Source of the DNA: Rikenellaceae bacterium
Lineage (GTDB): Bacteria; Bacteroidota; Bacteroidia; Bacteroidales; UBA932
Assembly (NCBI GenBank): GCA_900767375.1
Contig: CAAFYX010000017.1
Location: forward strand, 1-34,022
Length of the DNA: 34,022 nt
Reading direction: 5' to 3'
The translations under genes were made by a program, and so were the position numbers. Under the pieces are notes generated by a model. It had not been told where the DNA came from, did not search any database, and saw only the letters and a list, made by a program, of their open reading frames with translations. Each line of letters starts with the position of its first letter. The stretch's first letter is position 1. Below are positions 1-8,078 of this stretch, piece by piece.

Positions 1-23
1 ATACATTCTTTAATGATAATTCT

Positions 24-31
24 TATTTTTG
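24..31 (+). promoter_or_regulatory. Possible Bacteroidota -7 box (TATTTTTG)
   Basis: TATTTTTG fits the TAnnTTTG -7 consensus of Bacteroidota primary-sigma promoters. It lies in the only AT-rich stretch ahead of the phosphohexomutase gene. No convincing TTTG -33 element can be assigned because the window starts just upstream. If it is used, the leader would run about 195 bases and include the whole inverted-repeat element at 79-205. Confidence 0.25.
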
Positions 32-78
32 TACTCAACCTTCCTAATGATACGCCTTCCACAGATGTGGATGGATGA

Positions 79-205
79 GTGTCAGGATGTGCTGGTCATG
101 GAAAACCGTGGCCGCCCGTGGCCTCGTGAACGGGAGGGGCCCGCGCCGATGGCGTGGGAGGGATGGAGCGAAGCGGAAGTTTTCCAGACCAGCACATCCT
201 GACAC
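79..205. repeat. Structured inverted-repeat element (MITE/REP-like or RNA leader)
   Basis: The outer arms are a perfect 19-base inverted repeat, gtgtcaggatgtgctggtc at 79-97 and its complement at 187-205. It is extended inward by TGGAAAA (99-105) against TTTTCCA (180-186) with one extra base. The 74-base GC-rich interior holds two more hairpins. One is an 8-bp stem with one G-U pair and a GAT loop (140-147 with 151-158). The other is a 5-bp stem (115-119 with 130-134). CGTGGCC also occurs twice at a 10-base offset (107-113 and 117-123). It has no coding character and lies 27 bases before the pgm start. It could be a small non-autonomous mobile or REP-type repeat, or a folded 5' leader. Copy number elsewhere in the genome is unknown to me. 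Confidence 0.6.
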
Positions 206-232
206 CGGACAAACAATAAACCACATAACGAT

Positions 233-1894
233 ATGGCAGATTACAATGAAGTGGCCAGCAGCTGGCTTAACGGAGATTTCGACAGCGAAACCAAGTGCAA
301 GATCATCGAGCTGAGGAACAACGACCCCGCAGGCTTCGAGGACGCCTTCTACCGCAACCTTGAGTTCGGTACCGGCGGTCTCCGCGGCATAATGGGCGTC
401 GGAACCAACAGAATGAACAAATACACGGTCGGCATGGCCACCCAGGGCCTTGCCAACTACATCCTCAAGAACGTCACAGGCGATGACCTCAGCGTAGTCA
501 TCTCCTATGACAGCAGGAACAACTCCAAGGAATTTGCCAAGATCGCTGCTGACGTAATGTCAGCCAACGGCATCAATGTCTTTATATTCGACAATATCCG
601 CCCGACCCCTGAAATGAGCTACGCCGTCCGCCTCAAGAAGGCCGTCGCCGGAATCATGATCACCGCCTCCCACAACCCTAAGGAGTACAATGGCTACAAG
701 GTATCCTGGTCAGACGGCGGACAGGTCACGTCACCTGTCGACAAGGCCATCGTCGAAGAAGTCGCAAAGATCACCGACCCTTCCCAGGTCAAGTTCAAAG
801 CCGACCTCAGATGCGGCGAAATCAACATAATGGGCGCCGACGTGGATGAGCTCTACCTGCGTGATCTCCAGTCCCTCGCCCTCAGCCCTGACGCATGCCT
901 CAGGCATCCTGAGCTCAAGATAGTCTACACCCCTCTGCATGGCTGCGGCGTACGTCTCGTACCTGAGCTTCTCAAGCGCATAGGCATCAAGAACATAATC
1001 CACGTCCCTGACCAGGACGTAAGCGACGGAGACTTCCCGACAGTAGTCTCACCTAACCCGGAGGAGCCTGCAGCCCTGAAGATGGCTGTCGAAAAAGCTG
1101 AGGCCACAGGCGCCGACATCGTCATCGGAACCGACCCTGACGCCGACCGTATGGGCATCGCCGTCCGTGACAATGACGGGAAGATGGTCCTCTTCAACGG
1201 CAACCAGACCGCATCCATGATGACCTACTACATCCTCAGCCGCTGGAAGGAGCTCGGAAAGCTCAAGGAAGGCAAGTACGTGGTGAAGACCATCGTGACC
1301 ACCGAACTCATCAAGGAAATATGCGACAGCTTCAATGTTCCTGTTTACAACGTTCTCACCGGTTTCAAATACATCGCCGAAGTGGTCAAACGCAAGGAAG
1401 CGGAAGGCTGCGAGTTCATCTGCGGCGGAGAGGAAAGCTACGGTTTCAATATCGGAGAGTTCGTCCGTGACAAGGACGCCCAGGTGTCCTGCATGATTCT
1501 CGCAGAATGTGCCGCATGGGCTGCCGATCAGGGCCTCACCCTCTATCAGCTCATGCAGAAGATCTACAAGGAGTACGGCTTCCGCAAGGAAGGCCTTGTC
1601 AGCGTGGTCAGGAAGGGCAAGACCGGCGCCGAGGAAATCCAGCAGATGATGGCGGATTTCCGCGCCAATCCTCCTAAGGAGCTCTGCGGCTCTCCTGTCA
1701 ACAGGATCATCGACTACCTCGAGCCGGAGAAGACCGGCCAGCCGAAGTCCAATGTCCTGCAGTTCTTCGATGAGGCAGGCGATGTCGTGTCCGTCCGTCC
1801 TTCCGGCACTGAGCCTAAGATCAAGTTCTATTTCGGCGCCAAGGGTGCCGATGCTGAGGAGAAGATCGAAAAGCTCAAGAAGCAGTTCGCCTGA
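233..1894 (+). CDS. pgm: Phosphohexomutase (phosphoglucomutase/phosphomannomutase)
   Basis: This 553-residue cytosolic alpha-D-phosphohexomutase interconverts hexose 1-phosphates and 6-phosphates, feeding sugar-nucleotide synthesis. All four family signatures are visible in order. The N-terminal part has EFGTGGLRGIMG. The catalytic phosphoserine loop is TASHNPKEYNG near residue 144. The Mg-binding loop is GTDPDADRMG near residue 303. The sugar-binding loop is GGEESYGF near residue 401, and the C-terminal phosphate-binding loop is RPSGTEPK near residue 524. Length is close to the 550-590 usual for the bacterial pgcA/PGM2-like subgroup. The ATG at 233 gives the usual N-terminus; no Shine-Dalgarno is seen. 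The stop directly abuts the stop of the convergent nth gene. Preference for glucose over mannose cannot be read from sequence. Confidence 0.93.
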   Translation: MADYNEVASSWLNGDFDSETKCKIIELRNNDPAGFEDAFYRNLEFGTGGLRGIMGVGTNRMNKYTVGMATQGLANYILKNVTGDDLSVVISYDSRNNSKEFAKIAADVMSANGINVFIFDNIRPTPEMSYAVRLKKAVAGIMITASHNPKEYNGYKVSWSDGGQVTSPVDKAIVEEVAKITDPSQVKFKADLRCGEINIMGADVDELYLRDLQSLALSPDACLRHPELKIVYTPLHGCGVRLVPELLKRIGIKNIIHVPDQDVSDGDFPTVVSPNPEEPAALKMAVEKAEATGADIVIGTDPDADRMGIAVRDNDGKMVLFNGNQTASMMTYYILSRWKELGKLKEGKYVVKTIVTTELIKEICDSFNVPVYNVLTGFKYIAEVVKRKEAEGCEFICGGEESYGFNIGEFVRDKDAQVSCMILAECAAWAADQGLTLYQLMQKIYKEYGFRKEGLVSVVRKGKTGAEEIQQMMADFRANPPKELCGSPVNRIIDYLEPEKTGQPKSNVLQFFDEAGDVVSVRPSGTEPKIKFYFGAKGADAEEKIEKLKKQFA

Positions 1895-2530
1895 TTATTT
1901 CTTCAGAGAATATTCCTTACACCAGTCGCTCAAGCCGCACTCAGTGCACTTGGGCGACTTTGCTGTACAGACGTACCTTCCATGCAGGATGAGCCAGTGG
2001 TGGGCGATGGCTCTTTTGTCCTGCGGGATGTTCTTCTCCAGCTCGGTCTCGACGGCCAGCGGGGTCTTCCCGTCGGAGAGGCCGAGCCTGTGGGACACCC
2101 TGAAGACGTGCGTGTCCACTGCGATGACAGGCTGGTCGTAGATGATCGAGGCGATTACATTGGCGCTTTTGCGCCCTACGCCCGGAAGGGTCATCAGAGC
2201 GTCGATGTCTGAAGGGACGCTGCCGCCGAATTCATTGACCAGCTTCTGGGAGAGGCCGAGCAGGTGGCGGGCTTTGTTGTTGGGGTAGGAGACGGAGCGG
2301 ATGAGGTCGAAGATCTGCTCGAATGATGCTTCCGCCATCAGCTCCGGGGTGGGGTAGTGGCGGAAAAGTTCGGGGGTGATGAGGTTGACCCGCTTGTCGG
2401 TGCATTGGGCTGAGAGGACTACGGCGACGAGGAGCTGGAAGGGCGTTTCATAGTGCAGCTCGGTTTCTGCGACGGGCATATTGTCCGTGAACCAGCCGAT
2501 TATCCCCTCGTATCTTTCGCGCTTTCTCAT
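1895..2530 (-). CDS. nth: Endonuclease III (DNA glycosylase/AP lyase)
   Basis: This 211-residue base-excision repair enzyme removes oxidised pyrimidines and nicks the abasic site. The helix-hairpin-helix LPGVGRKSA carries the catalytic Lys121, and VDTHVFR carries the catalytic Asp139; both are within one position of the E. coli numbering. The C-terminal 4Fe-4S cluster motif is complete: Cys188, Cys195, Cys198 and Cys204 with spacing C-x6-C-x2-C-x5-C. Its ATG overlaps the ftsE stop by four bases (ATGA), so translation is probably coupled to ftsE. The 3' end touches the pgm stop with no spacer or terminator, so the two transcripts probably overlap as antisense. Confidence 0.96.
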   Translation of the reverse strand: MRKRERYEGIIGWFTDNMPVAETELHYETPFQLLVAVVLSAQCTDKRVNLITPELFRHYPTPELMAEASFEQIFDLIRSVSYPNNKARHLLGLSQKLVNEFGGSVPSDIDALMTLPGVGRKSANVIASIIYDQPVIAVDTHVFRVSHRLGLSDGKTPLAVETELEKNIPQDKRAIAHHWLILHGRYVCTAKSPKCTECGLSDWCKEYSLKK

Positions 2531-3237
2531 ATGGTCAGCGCGAGGTCGATGACTTCATTGTCCAGATGTTCGTGGCATTTCTCGTCCTGGCACACGAAGA
2601 CGCGGCCGGGGTATTTCTCGAAGATGGTGCGGTTGTGGGTGACCATCACGATGGCGGTTCCCTGTTCCTTGTTTATGGAAGTCAGAAGGTTGAGGATACC
2701 GTCCGCGGTTTCATTGTCGAGGTTTCCTGTCGGCTCGTCCGCGATGATGACCTCGGGCTTGTTGAGGAGCGAACGGGCAATGGCGATGCGCTGCTGCTCT
2801 CCGCCGGAGAGCTGGTGGGGCATCTTGTGGGCCTTGTGGACCATTCCTACTGCCTCGAGGACCTCGCTGATGCGGGCGCTGATGGCTGCCGGGTCCTTCC
2901 ATCCTGTGGCCTTCAGGGCGAACTCCAGGTTAGCCTCCACGGTGCGGTCCATCAGCAGCTGGAAATCCTGGAACACTACGCCCATCCTGCGCCTGAGGTA
3001 GGGTATCTCCTTGGACTTGATTCCGTTGAGGGAGAAGCCGCAGACCTGGCCCATGCCCTTTTTCAGAGGGTTCTCGGCGATTATGGTGCGGATGATGGAG
3101 GTCTTTCCTGTTCCGACCTTTCCGACTATGTATACGAAGTCCCCGGGATAGATCTCCATGTCGAGGTCATAGATCACGAAGCTCTCTCCGTTGAGGATGT
3201 CTGCGTTTTTGAAGGAAATGATGGGTGATTTGTCCAT
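2527..3237 (-). CDS. ftsE: FtsE-type ABC ATPase
   Basis: This is a 236-residue nucleotide-binding subunit of the FtsE family. With membrane partner FtsX, FtsE links the divisome to activation of peptidoglycan hydrolases. Visible motifs are Walker A GKVGTGKT (39-46), the Q-loop at Gln90, signature LSGGEQQ (143-149), Walker B IIADEPTGNLD (165-174) and the switch His201. The EPTGNLD stretch and small size fit the FtsE/LolD/MacB group. The Walker A has Val and Thr where most family members have Ser residues. No ftsX is present in the window; in this phylum the two genes are often apart. LolD-like function cannot be fully excluded. It is first in an operon with nth and has a TATCTTTG promoter box about 30 bases upstream. 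Confidence 0.85.
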   Translation of the reverse strand: MDKSPIISFKNADILNGESFVIYDLDMEIYPGDFVYIVGKVGTGKTSIIRTIIAENPLKKGMGQVCGFSLNGIKSKEIPYLRRRMGVVFQDFQLLMDRTVEANLEFALKATGWKDPAAISARISEVLEAVGMVHKAHKMPHQLSGGEQQRIAIARSLLNKPEVIIADEPTGNLDNETADGILNLLTSINKEQGTAIVMVTHNRTIFEKYPGRVFVCQDEKCHEHLDNEVIDLALTI

Positions 3238-3252
3238 AAGGGCGTATTATTG

Positions 3253-3274
3253 GCTCAATTCTTGAGCAAAGATA
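3253..3274 (-). promoter_or_regulatory. ftsE-nth promoter with inverted repeat
   Basis: On the minus strand, TATCTTTG (3267-3274) matches TAnnTTTG and would place the transcription start near 3261. A perfect 6-bp inverted repeat, GCTCAA at 3253-3258 and TTGAGC at 3262-3267, sits on the predicted start point. It could be an operator or the first hairpin of the transcript. The -33 region would overlap the -7 box of the opposite promoter. Confidence 0.55.
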
Positions 3275-3296
3275 ACCAAAAAAATATGTAAATTTG
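3261..3296 (+). promoter_or_regulatory. Promoter of the TPR/OMP operon
   Basis: TAAATTTG at 3289-3296 matches the -7 box, with a CTTG at 3261-3264 as a loose -33 element (24-base spacer, slightly long). Transcription would start near 3302, which argues for the ATG at 3319 over the in-frame TTG at 3301 as the start of the TPR gene. Confidence 0.55.
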
Positions 3297-3318
3297 TAGG
3301 TTGAAGAAAGTTTTGTTT

Positions 3319-6294
3319 ATGAAAGTTTATAGAATTTGTGCAGTTCTGGCCGCATCGGTCATGTGCCTTTCGGCATCCGCGTCGTGGGTACCTTCCGAGG
3401 GACGTGATTTCAAGCAGGCTGTCAGGCTCTACAGGAGCGGAATGTATGACAGTGCCAGGATCATTTTCGAGTCACTGAAGGACAAGGATGCCCTCAGCGA
3501 AGGATATGCCGCACTGTGCGCGGCGAAGATGAAGAGCGAAGGCTATGAGAACCTTCTGGAGCAGTACTTCGAGAAGTATCCGGAGAGCGTGCTCTATCCG
3601 CAGATCCATCTGGTGCTGGGCTATGACGCGTTCGACAGGGGAGATTACCGCGAGGCGCTCAACGAGTTCATGAACGTGCATAAGACCGACCTCTACAGGT
3701 CCCAGCAGACGGAGTTCGCGTACAAGAGGGCCTACTGCGACTATGCGCTGGAGAACTATGACGAAGCCAGGGAGCTGTTCCTGGCCGTGGACAGGATGGC
3801 CCTGTCGGACTATACCGCCCCTTCGCGCTATGCCATAGGATACATCGACTATTTCCACAAGGATTTCGACTCTGCCATCAAGTGGTTCGAGCTGGCCGGC
3901 AGGGACAGCCGTTTCACCGAGTATGCTAACTATTATATCCTCGAGTGCCGTTTCAACAACAAGGACTACTCGTATGTGACCCAGAACGGCCCCGACATGT
4001 TCGAGAAGATCCCGGAGCAGAGGAAGTCCCATATGGCGCGCATCCTGGCCGAGTCCTTCTTCGTGCAGAACAATCTGGAGCGCGCCCGTGAGTTCTATGA
4101 GGTCAGCATCTCCAACGGAGAGACAAGAAACCGCTCCGACTATTTCTTCGCCGGCTCCATCCTCTATGCCATGGAGGACTACGAGGGCGCAGTGGAGAAC
4201 TTCAACAAAATGTCCTTCCGCACCGACTCCCTCGGCCAGATAGCATCCTACCAGCTCGCTGACTCCTACCTGAAGCTGAAGAACAGGGTCGCCGCCATGA
4301 ACGCCTTCAACGAGGCCTCCCTCCTGTCCTATGACCCTGACATCAAGGAAGATGCTTTCTTCAATTATGCTAAGCTCGCTTTCGACCTCAACCAGGACGG
4401 CCAGCCGTTCGCCAGCTATATCTCCCAGTACTCGAAGACCAAGCGCGGGGATGATATCTACGGATACATGGCGCTCTCGAAGCTCGTCGCCCACGATTAC
4501 GCCGGCGCCGTGGAGGCTTATGACAATATCGATGTCCTCAGCCCGGACATGCGCAGCAACTATATGAAGGCCAATTACCTCCGCGCCAGCCAGCTCGTCG
4601 GTGGCGGCTCGTGGCGCGACGCCGTGCAGTACCTGCAGGCGGCCGCCTTCTATACCAGCCGCCGCGACCCGTTCAACCAGCTGGCCCGCTACTGGCTCGC
4701 CGAGTCCTATTACAACTCCGGCAAATATGCCGATGCGGAGTCCGTCTACGAGGACCTCTACAATACCTCAGCCCTCTACGGCCATGACGAGGGCAAGGCC
4801 CTTCCTTACAACCTCGCATACTGCTATTTCAGCGACGGTGACTACGCCGAGGCCGCGAAATGGTTCGACGTCTGCCTCAATGACGGCGACCGGACATTCC
4901 GCAAGGACGCCGGCGTCAGGCGCGCCGACTGCGACTTCATCCGCAAGGACTACAAGAGCGCTGTAGCCGCATACGAGCGTATCCTTGAGGAGTACAGCGA
5001 TTCCCGCGACATTTATCCTCGCTATCAGCTCGGTCTGGCCTATGGCCTCTCCGGCAAGCAGGATAAGAAGGCCAATGTCCTTCTGAACGTCAGGGACGCC
5101 GACCCGTCCTCGCTCTACTATTCCGAGGCCATGTATGAGCTCGGACGCTCATATGTGGAGCTGAAGCGCACCTCGCAGGCCGTCGAGGTCTTCGAGACCC
5201 TCAGGTCCACCTCGAAGGACGGCACGTTTGTGGCGCGCGCGCTCATCGAGCTCGGCATGATCTCCAGGAACGAGAAGAAATATGACATGGCACTGAACTA
5301 TTACAAGCAGGTGGTCGAGGGACTTCCGAAGAACGAGTTCACCGACGACGCCATGCTGGCCATAGAGTCCATCTACCAGACCAAGGGCGAGCCGGAGATG
5401 TATCTCAGGTACGCCGAGTCTGTGGGCCACAGTACCGGTATGTCAGACTCTGAAAGGGAGCAGATTTACTTCAACTCCGCCGAGCAGGTGTTCCTCAGCG
5501 GGAACTATCAGAAGGCCCTGGTGGCCCTTCAGAAATACTTCGACGCCTATCCTAACGGCACCCGTATGACGGAGGCCTGGTTCTATGCCGCGGAGAGCTA
5601 CAACGAGCTTTCCCAGAAGGAGAACGCCGCCGACTACTATTCCAAGGTCATGGGAGCCTTCAATGCCGGCTCCCTCATCGAGCGTTCCGCTCTGATGTAT
5701 GCCCAGCTCTCTTTCAGCCTCGAGCATTATGCCGATGCATACAAGGGATATTCCACTCTTCTGAGCAAGGCCAGGATGGAGGAGAACGTCCTCGTGGCCA
5801 AGGCGGGAATGATGCGCTCCTCATACAGGGCCAAGGAATATTCGGAGGCCATCGCCTCCGCCGACGCCCTGAAGGATGACAAGCGCTGTGACAAAGTGCT
5901 CGCCAGGGAGGCTGACTATATAAAGGCCAAGTCCCTGCTGGCATCCAGCCGCCGTTCCGAGGCCATGGGCGTGTTCGAGTCGCTCGCCAAGGATCCGGCT
6001 ACTGCTGAAGGCGCGGAGGCTGCATATATGATCATCCAGAATGCATGCGACGAAGGCCGGTTCAGTGAGGTGGAGAAGATGGTATACGACTTCTCCTCCA
6101 AGGCCAAGGGCCAGGATTACTGGCTCGCCAAGGCTTTCATCGCCCTGGGAGACGCCTTCGCCGAGCAGGACAATCTGGCTCAGGCCAAGGCCACTTTCGA
6201 GAGCGTCCTGAACGGATATGTCAGCCAGGGCGCCGATGACGATGTGCTGGACAATGTCCGCATGAGACTTGACAAACTTAATGAAATGATGTGA
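3319..6294 (+). CDS. Large periplasmic TPR-repeat protein
   Basis: From the ATG at 3319 this is 991 residues. An in-frame TTG at 3301 would add six residues but falls at the predicted transcription start. The N-terminus MKVYRICAVLAASVMCLSASA is a Sec signal peptide. The rest is a nearly continuous alpha-helical solenoid with repeated A-x-x-x-Y and G-x-Y-x-x-A patterns typical of tetratricopeptide repeats, for example YDSARIIFESL, GDYREALNEF, EDYEGAVENF, GDYAEAAKWF and GNYQKALVAL. I estimate well over a dozen units. No catalytic domain is apparent. Such proteins are scaffolds for protein complexes. The next gene begins seven bases after the stop and encodes an outer-membrane barrel, so a shared envelope role is likely. 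Its specific function is unknown. Confidence 0.8.
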   Translation: MKVYRICAVLAASVMCLSASASWVPSEGRDFKQAVRLYRSGMYDSARIIFESLKDKDALSEGYAALCAAKMKSEGYENLLEQYFEKYPESVLYPQIHLVLGYDAFDRGDYREALNEFMNVHKTDLYRSQQTEFAYKRAYCDYALENYDEARELFLAVDRMALSDYTAPSRYAIGYIDYFHKDFDSAIKWFELAGRDSRFTEYANYYILECRFNNKDYSYVTQNGPDMFEKIPEQRKSHMARILAESFFVQNNLERAREFYEVSISNGETRNRSDYFFAGSILYAMEDYEGAVENFNKMSFRTDSLGQIASYQLADSYLKLKNRVAAMNAFNEASLLSYDPDIKEDAFFNYAKLAFDLNQDGQPFASYISQYSKTKRGDDIYGYMALSKLVAHDYAGAVEAYDNIDVLSPDMRSNYMKANYLRASQLVGGGSWRDAVQYLQAAAFYTSRRDPFNQLARYWLAESYYNSGKYADAESVYEDLYNTSALYGHDEGKALPYNLAYCYFSDGDYAEAAKWFDVCLNDGDRTFRKDAGVRRADCDFIRKDYKSAVAAYERILEEYSDSRDIYPRYQLGLAYGLSGKQDKKANVLLNVRDADPSSLYYSEAMYELGRSYVELKRTSQAVEVFETLRSTSKDGTFVARALIELGMISRNEKKYDMALNYYKQVVEGLPKNEFTDDAMLAIESIYQTKGEPEMYLRYAESVGHSTGMSDSEREQIYFNSAEQVFLSGNYQKALVALQKYFDAYPNGTRMTEAWFYAAESYNELSQKENAADYYSKVMGAFNAGSLIERSALMYAQLSFSLEHYADAYKGYSTLLSKARMEENVLVAKAGMMRSSYRAKEYSEAIASADALKDDKRCDKVLAREADYIKAKSLLASSRRSEAMGVFESLAKDPATAEGAEAAYMIIQNACDEGRFSEVEKMVYDFSSKAKGQDYWLAKAFIALGDAFAEQDNLAQAKATFESVLNGYVSQGADDDVLDNVRMRLDKLNEMM

Positions 6295-6301
6295 TTCCGC
6301 T

Positions 6302-8026
6302 ATGAAGAGATATGTTTTGATCCTTTCCGGCCTGCTGCTGTCAGCTGCGGCCTTTGCCCAGAACCTCAACCCTACGGTGGAGGTCACCAATGCATATGAG
6401 GGCAAGCTCATGGAGGTGAAGAAGCAGGACGTGCCGATGGCGGTCCCTGACTCCCTGATGAAGTTCGACTGGAATTTCAAGTATTCCGTTTTCGAGAATC
6501 CGTACAAGGGTGCATATGAGTTCACCCCTTACATGATAGAGATGAGGCCTGATGTCACGCCCAGTGACGCCACCCGCCTTTATGCGCGTCTCGGCGCAGG
6601 ATATTCCCTCCATCCGGAGGGCGTGGTCTACTGGAACCCAAGCCTGAGCCCGAAGGTGTCGCTCTCCGTCTATGACCGTTTCAACGGCTATTGGGGAGAC
6701 TATATTGACGTGAATCACCGTACCACTCCATACTATGGAAGCGACATGTCGAACGTCGCCGGGCTCGGGGTCAGATACAACGCGGACAAGTTCGTCGTCT
6801 CGCTGGACGGCGATTTCGACTGGATACGGACAAGGGAGCTCCTCTTCGATGGCAACAACGTCCTGAAGGGCGGTGGAAGCATCGGGATAGAGTCAGTGAA
6901 CACCAGACGCGCTACATACGGGCTTTCTGTCCACTATTCCGGTTTGAGGAATACCATCAACGCCTATGCCGGTGACACCCCGGCCGATTTCGCCGAGGAC
7001 AATCTCGGAGGAGCGTTCAAGGCCGGAGTCATGCTGGGCAGGAAGCATTCGCTGAATGTCAACGCCACCATTGACAGGTACGTCTTCGGCAACGCCAGGA
7101 CGAACTACGCGTCATCCAACGTATCATATGCCGTCACGCCGTCCTATTCGTTCATTTTCAAGCGCGGCTCCGTATCAGTCGGCATCACGTATTCGGATAT
7201 CATAAGGGACGCCCTGTACGACGGGACGGAATACGGAGAGGTGGATTATCTCTTCAAGAACTTCTATCCTGACGTACACGCATCCTTCGAGGTCCTGCGC
7301 GATGCCCTGGTCGTCTCGGCCAAGTTCACAGGAGGCTTGAAATTCAATACCTACGGCTCATATCTGGAAGGGAACCATCATTTCAACTCCCTCCTTACTG
7401 ACAGGTATGCCCCTGACCCGAAGGAATCATATATGCCTCTCGGAGATGCATCCGTCAATACTTATGATGCCGGTCTCGGACTCAGCGGACGTCTGACCAG
7501 CCGCTTCCAGTACAGGGTGGAGGGCGGATATGCCCGCTGGTACCATTCTCCGCTCGAGGGCGTGATCAAGGCTGCGGACGGCTGTGTCTATCCTACCATA
7601 AGCATGACAAACTACGACATAGCCTATGTGGACCTGCATGCCGCTTTCCTGGGCGACAGCTTCAATGCATCCGGACATCTCCGCCTGCAGGATGCTGCCT
7701 TCGGGAATGTCTCATACGCGTTCAGTCTTCCTAACGTTGTGGGTGACGCCGTCGCCGAGTACAACTGGAATCACCGCATTTTCGTCGGGGTAAGCGGCGA
7801 GTGGATGTCGGCGAGGGAGTACGGCGGACTGATGGCGCTTGATGACAGCTACCGCTACACCGTCTACGGATGGTTCGACCTGGGAGTCCAGGCGGAGTAC
7901 AGGTTCGCGGGCAAGTTCTCGGTCTGGGCCAAGGGCGGGAACCTGCTCAATCAGAAAATCATGAAGAACTGCCTGTATGCTGAGAAAGGCCCGTATTTTA
8001 CCGCTGGAATTTGCCTTAGTTTGTAA
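6302..8026 (+). CDS. Outer-membrane beta-barrel protein (TonB-receptor-like barrel, no plug)
   Basis: This 574-residue protein has signal peptide MKRYVLILSGLLLSAAAFA followed by Gln. The body alternates polar and aromatic residues as in beta-barrel strands, with many Tyr/Trp/Phe. The C-terminal GNLLNQKIMKN followed by a short final strand ending in Leu resembles the last strands of TonB-dependent receptors. However, no TonB box or plug domain is visible, and 574 residues is short for a full receptor. It probably forms a pore or an assembly and anchoring barrel in the outer membrane. It is translated seven bases after the TPR gene. I do not recognise a named family. Confidence 0.7.
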   Translation: MKRYVLILSGLLLSAAAFAQNLNPTVEVTNAYEGKLMEVKKQDVPMAVPDSLMKFDWNFKYSVFENPYKGAYEFTPYMIEMRPDVTPSDATRLYARLGAGYSLHPEGVVYWNPSLSPKVSLSVYDRFNGYWGDYIDVNHRTTPYYGSDMSNVAGLGVRYNADKFVVSLDGDFDWIRTRELLFDGNNVLKGGGSIGIESVNTRRATYGLSVHYSGLRNTINAYAGDTPADFAEDNLGGAFKAGVMLGRKHSLNVNATIDRYVFGNARTNYASSNVSYAVTPSYSFIFKRGSVSVGITYSDIIRDALYDGTEYGEVDYLFKNFYPDVHASFEVLRDALVVSAKFTGGLKFNTYGSYLEGNHHFNSLLTDRYAPDPKESYMPLGDASVNTYDAGLGLSGRLTSRFQYRVEGGYARWYHSPLEGVIKAADGCVYPTISMTNYDIAYVDLHAAFLGDSFNASGHLRLQDAAFGNVSYAFSLPNVVGDAVAEYNWNHRIFVGVSGEWMSAREYGGLMALDDSYRYTVYGWFDLGVQAEYRFAGKFSVWAKGGNLLNQKIMKNCLYAEKGPYFTAGICLSL

Positions 8027-8043
8027 AATTTTCAGTAACTTTG
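8010..8043 (+). promoter_or_regulatory. gyrB promoter
   Basis: The -33 element TTTG (8010-8013) and -7 box TAACTTTG (8036-8043) are separated by 22 bases. They overlap the 3' end of the barrel gene. Predicted transcription starts near 8050, giving a leader of about 30 bases before the gyrB ATG. Confidence 0.6.
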
Positions 8044-8078
8044 TATGATTTATTAACGATTGATTTTCGCTGGAAATA

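Noticed and set aside
44..314. Short open frames on both strands across the 79-205 element
   Set aside because: They run through the inverted repeat and, on the plus strand, into the pgm gene in the wrong frame. They are open only because the element is GC-rich, and the peptides show no family features.
2566..3228. A 220-codon open frame opposite ftsE
   Set aside because: It lies wholly antisense to a gene with complete ABC motifs. Antisense open frames are expected from the strong G/C preference at third codon positions here.
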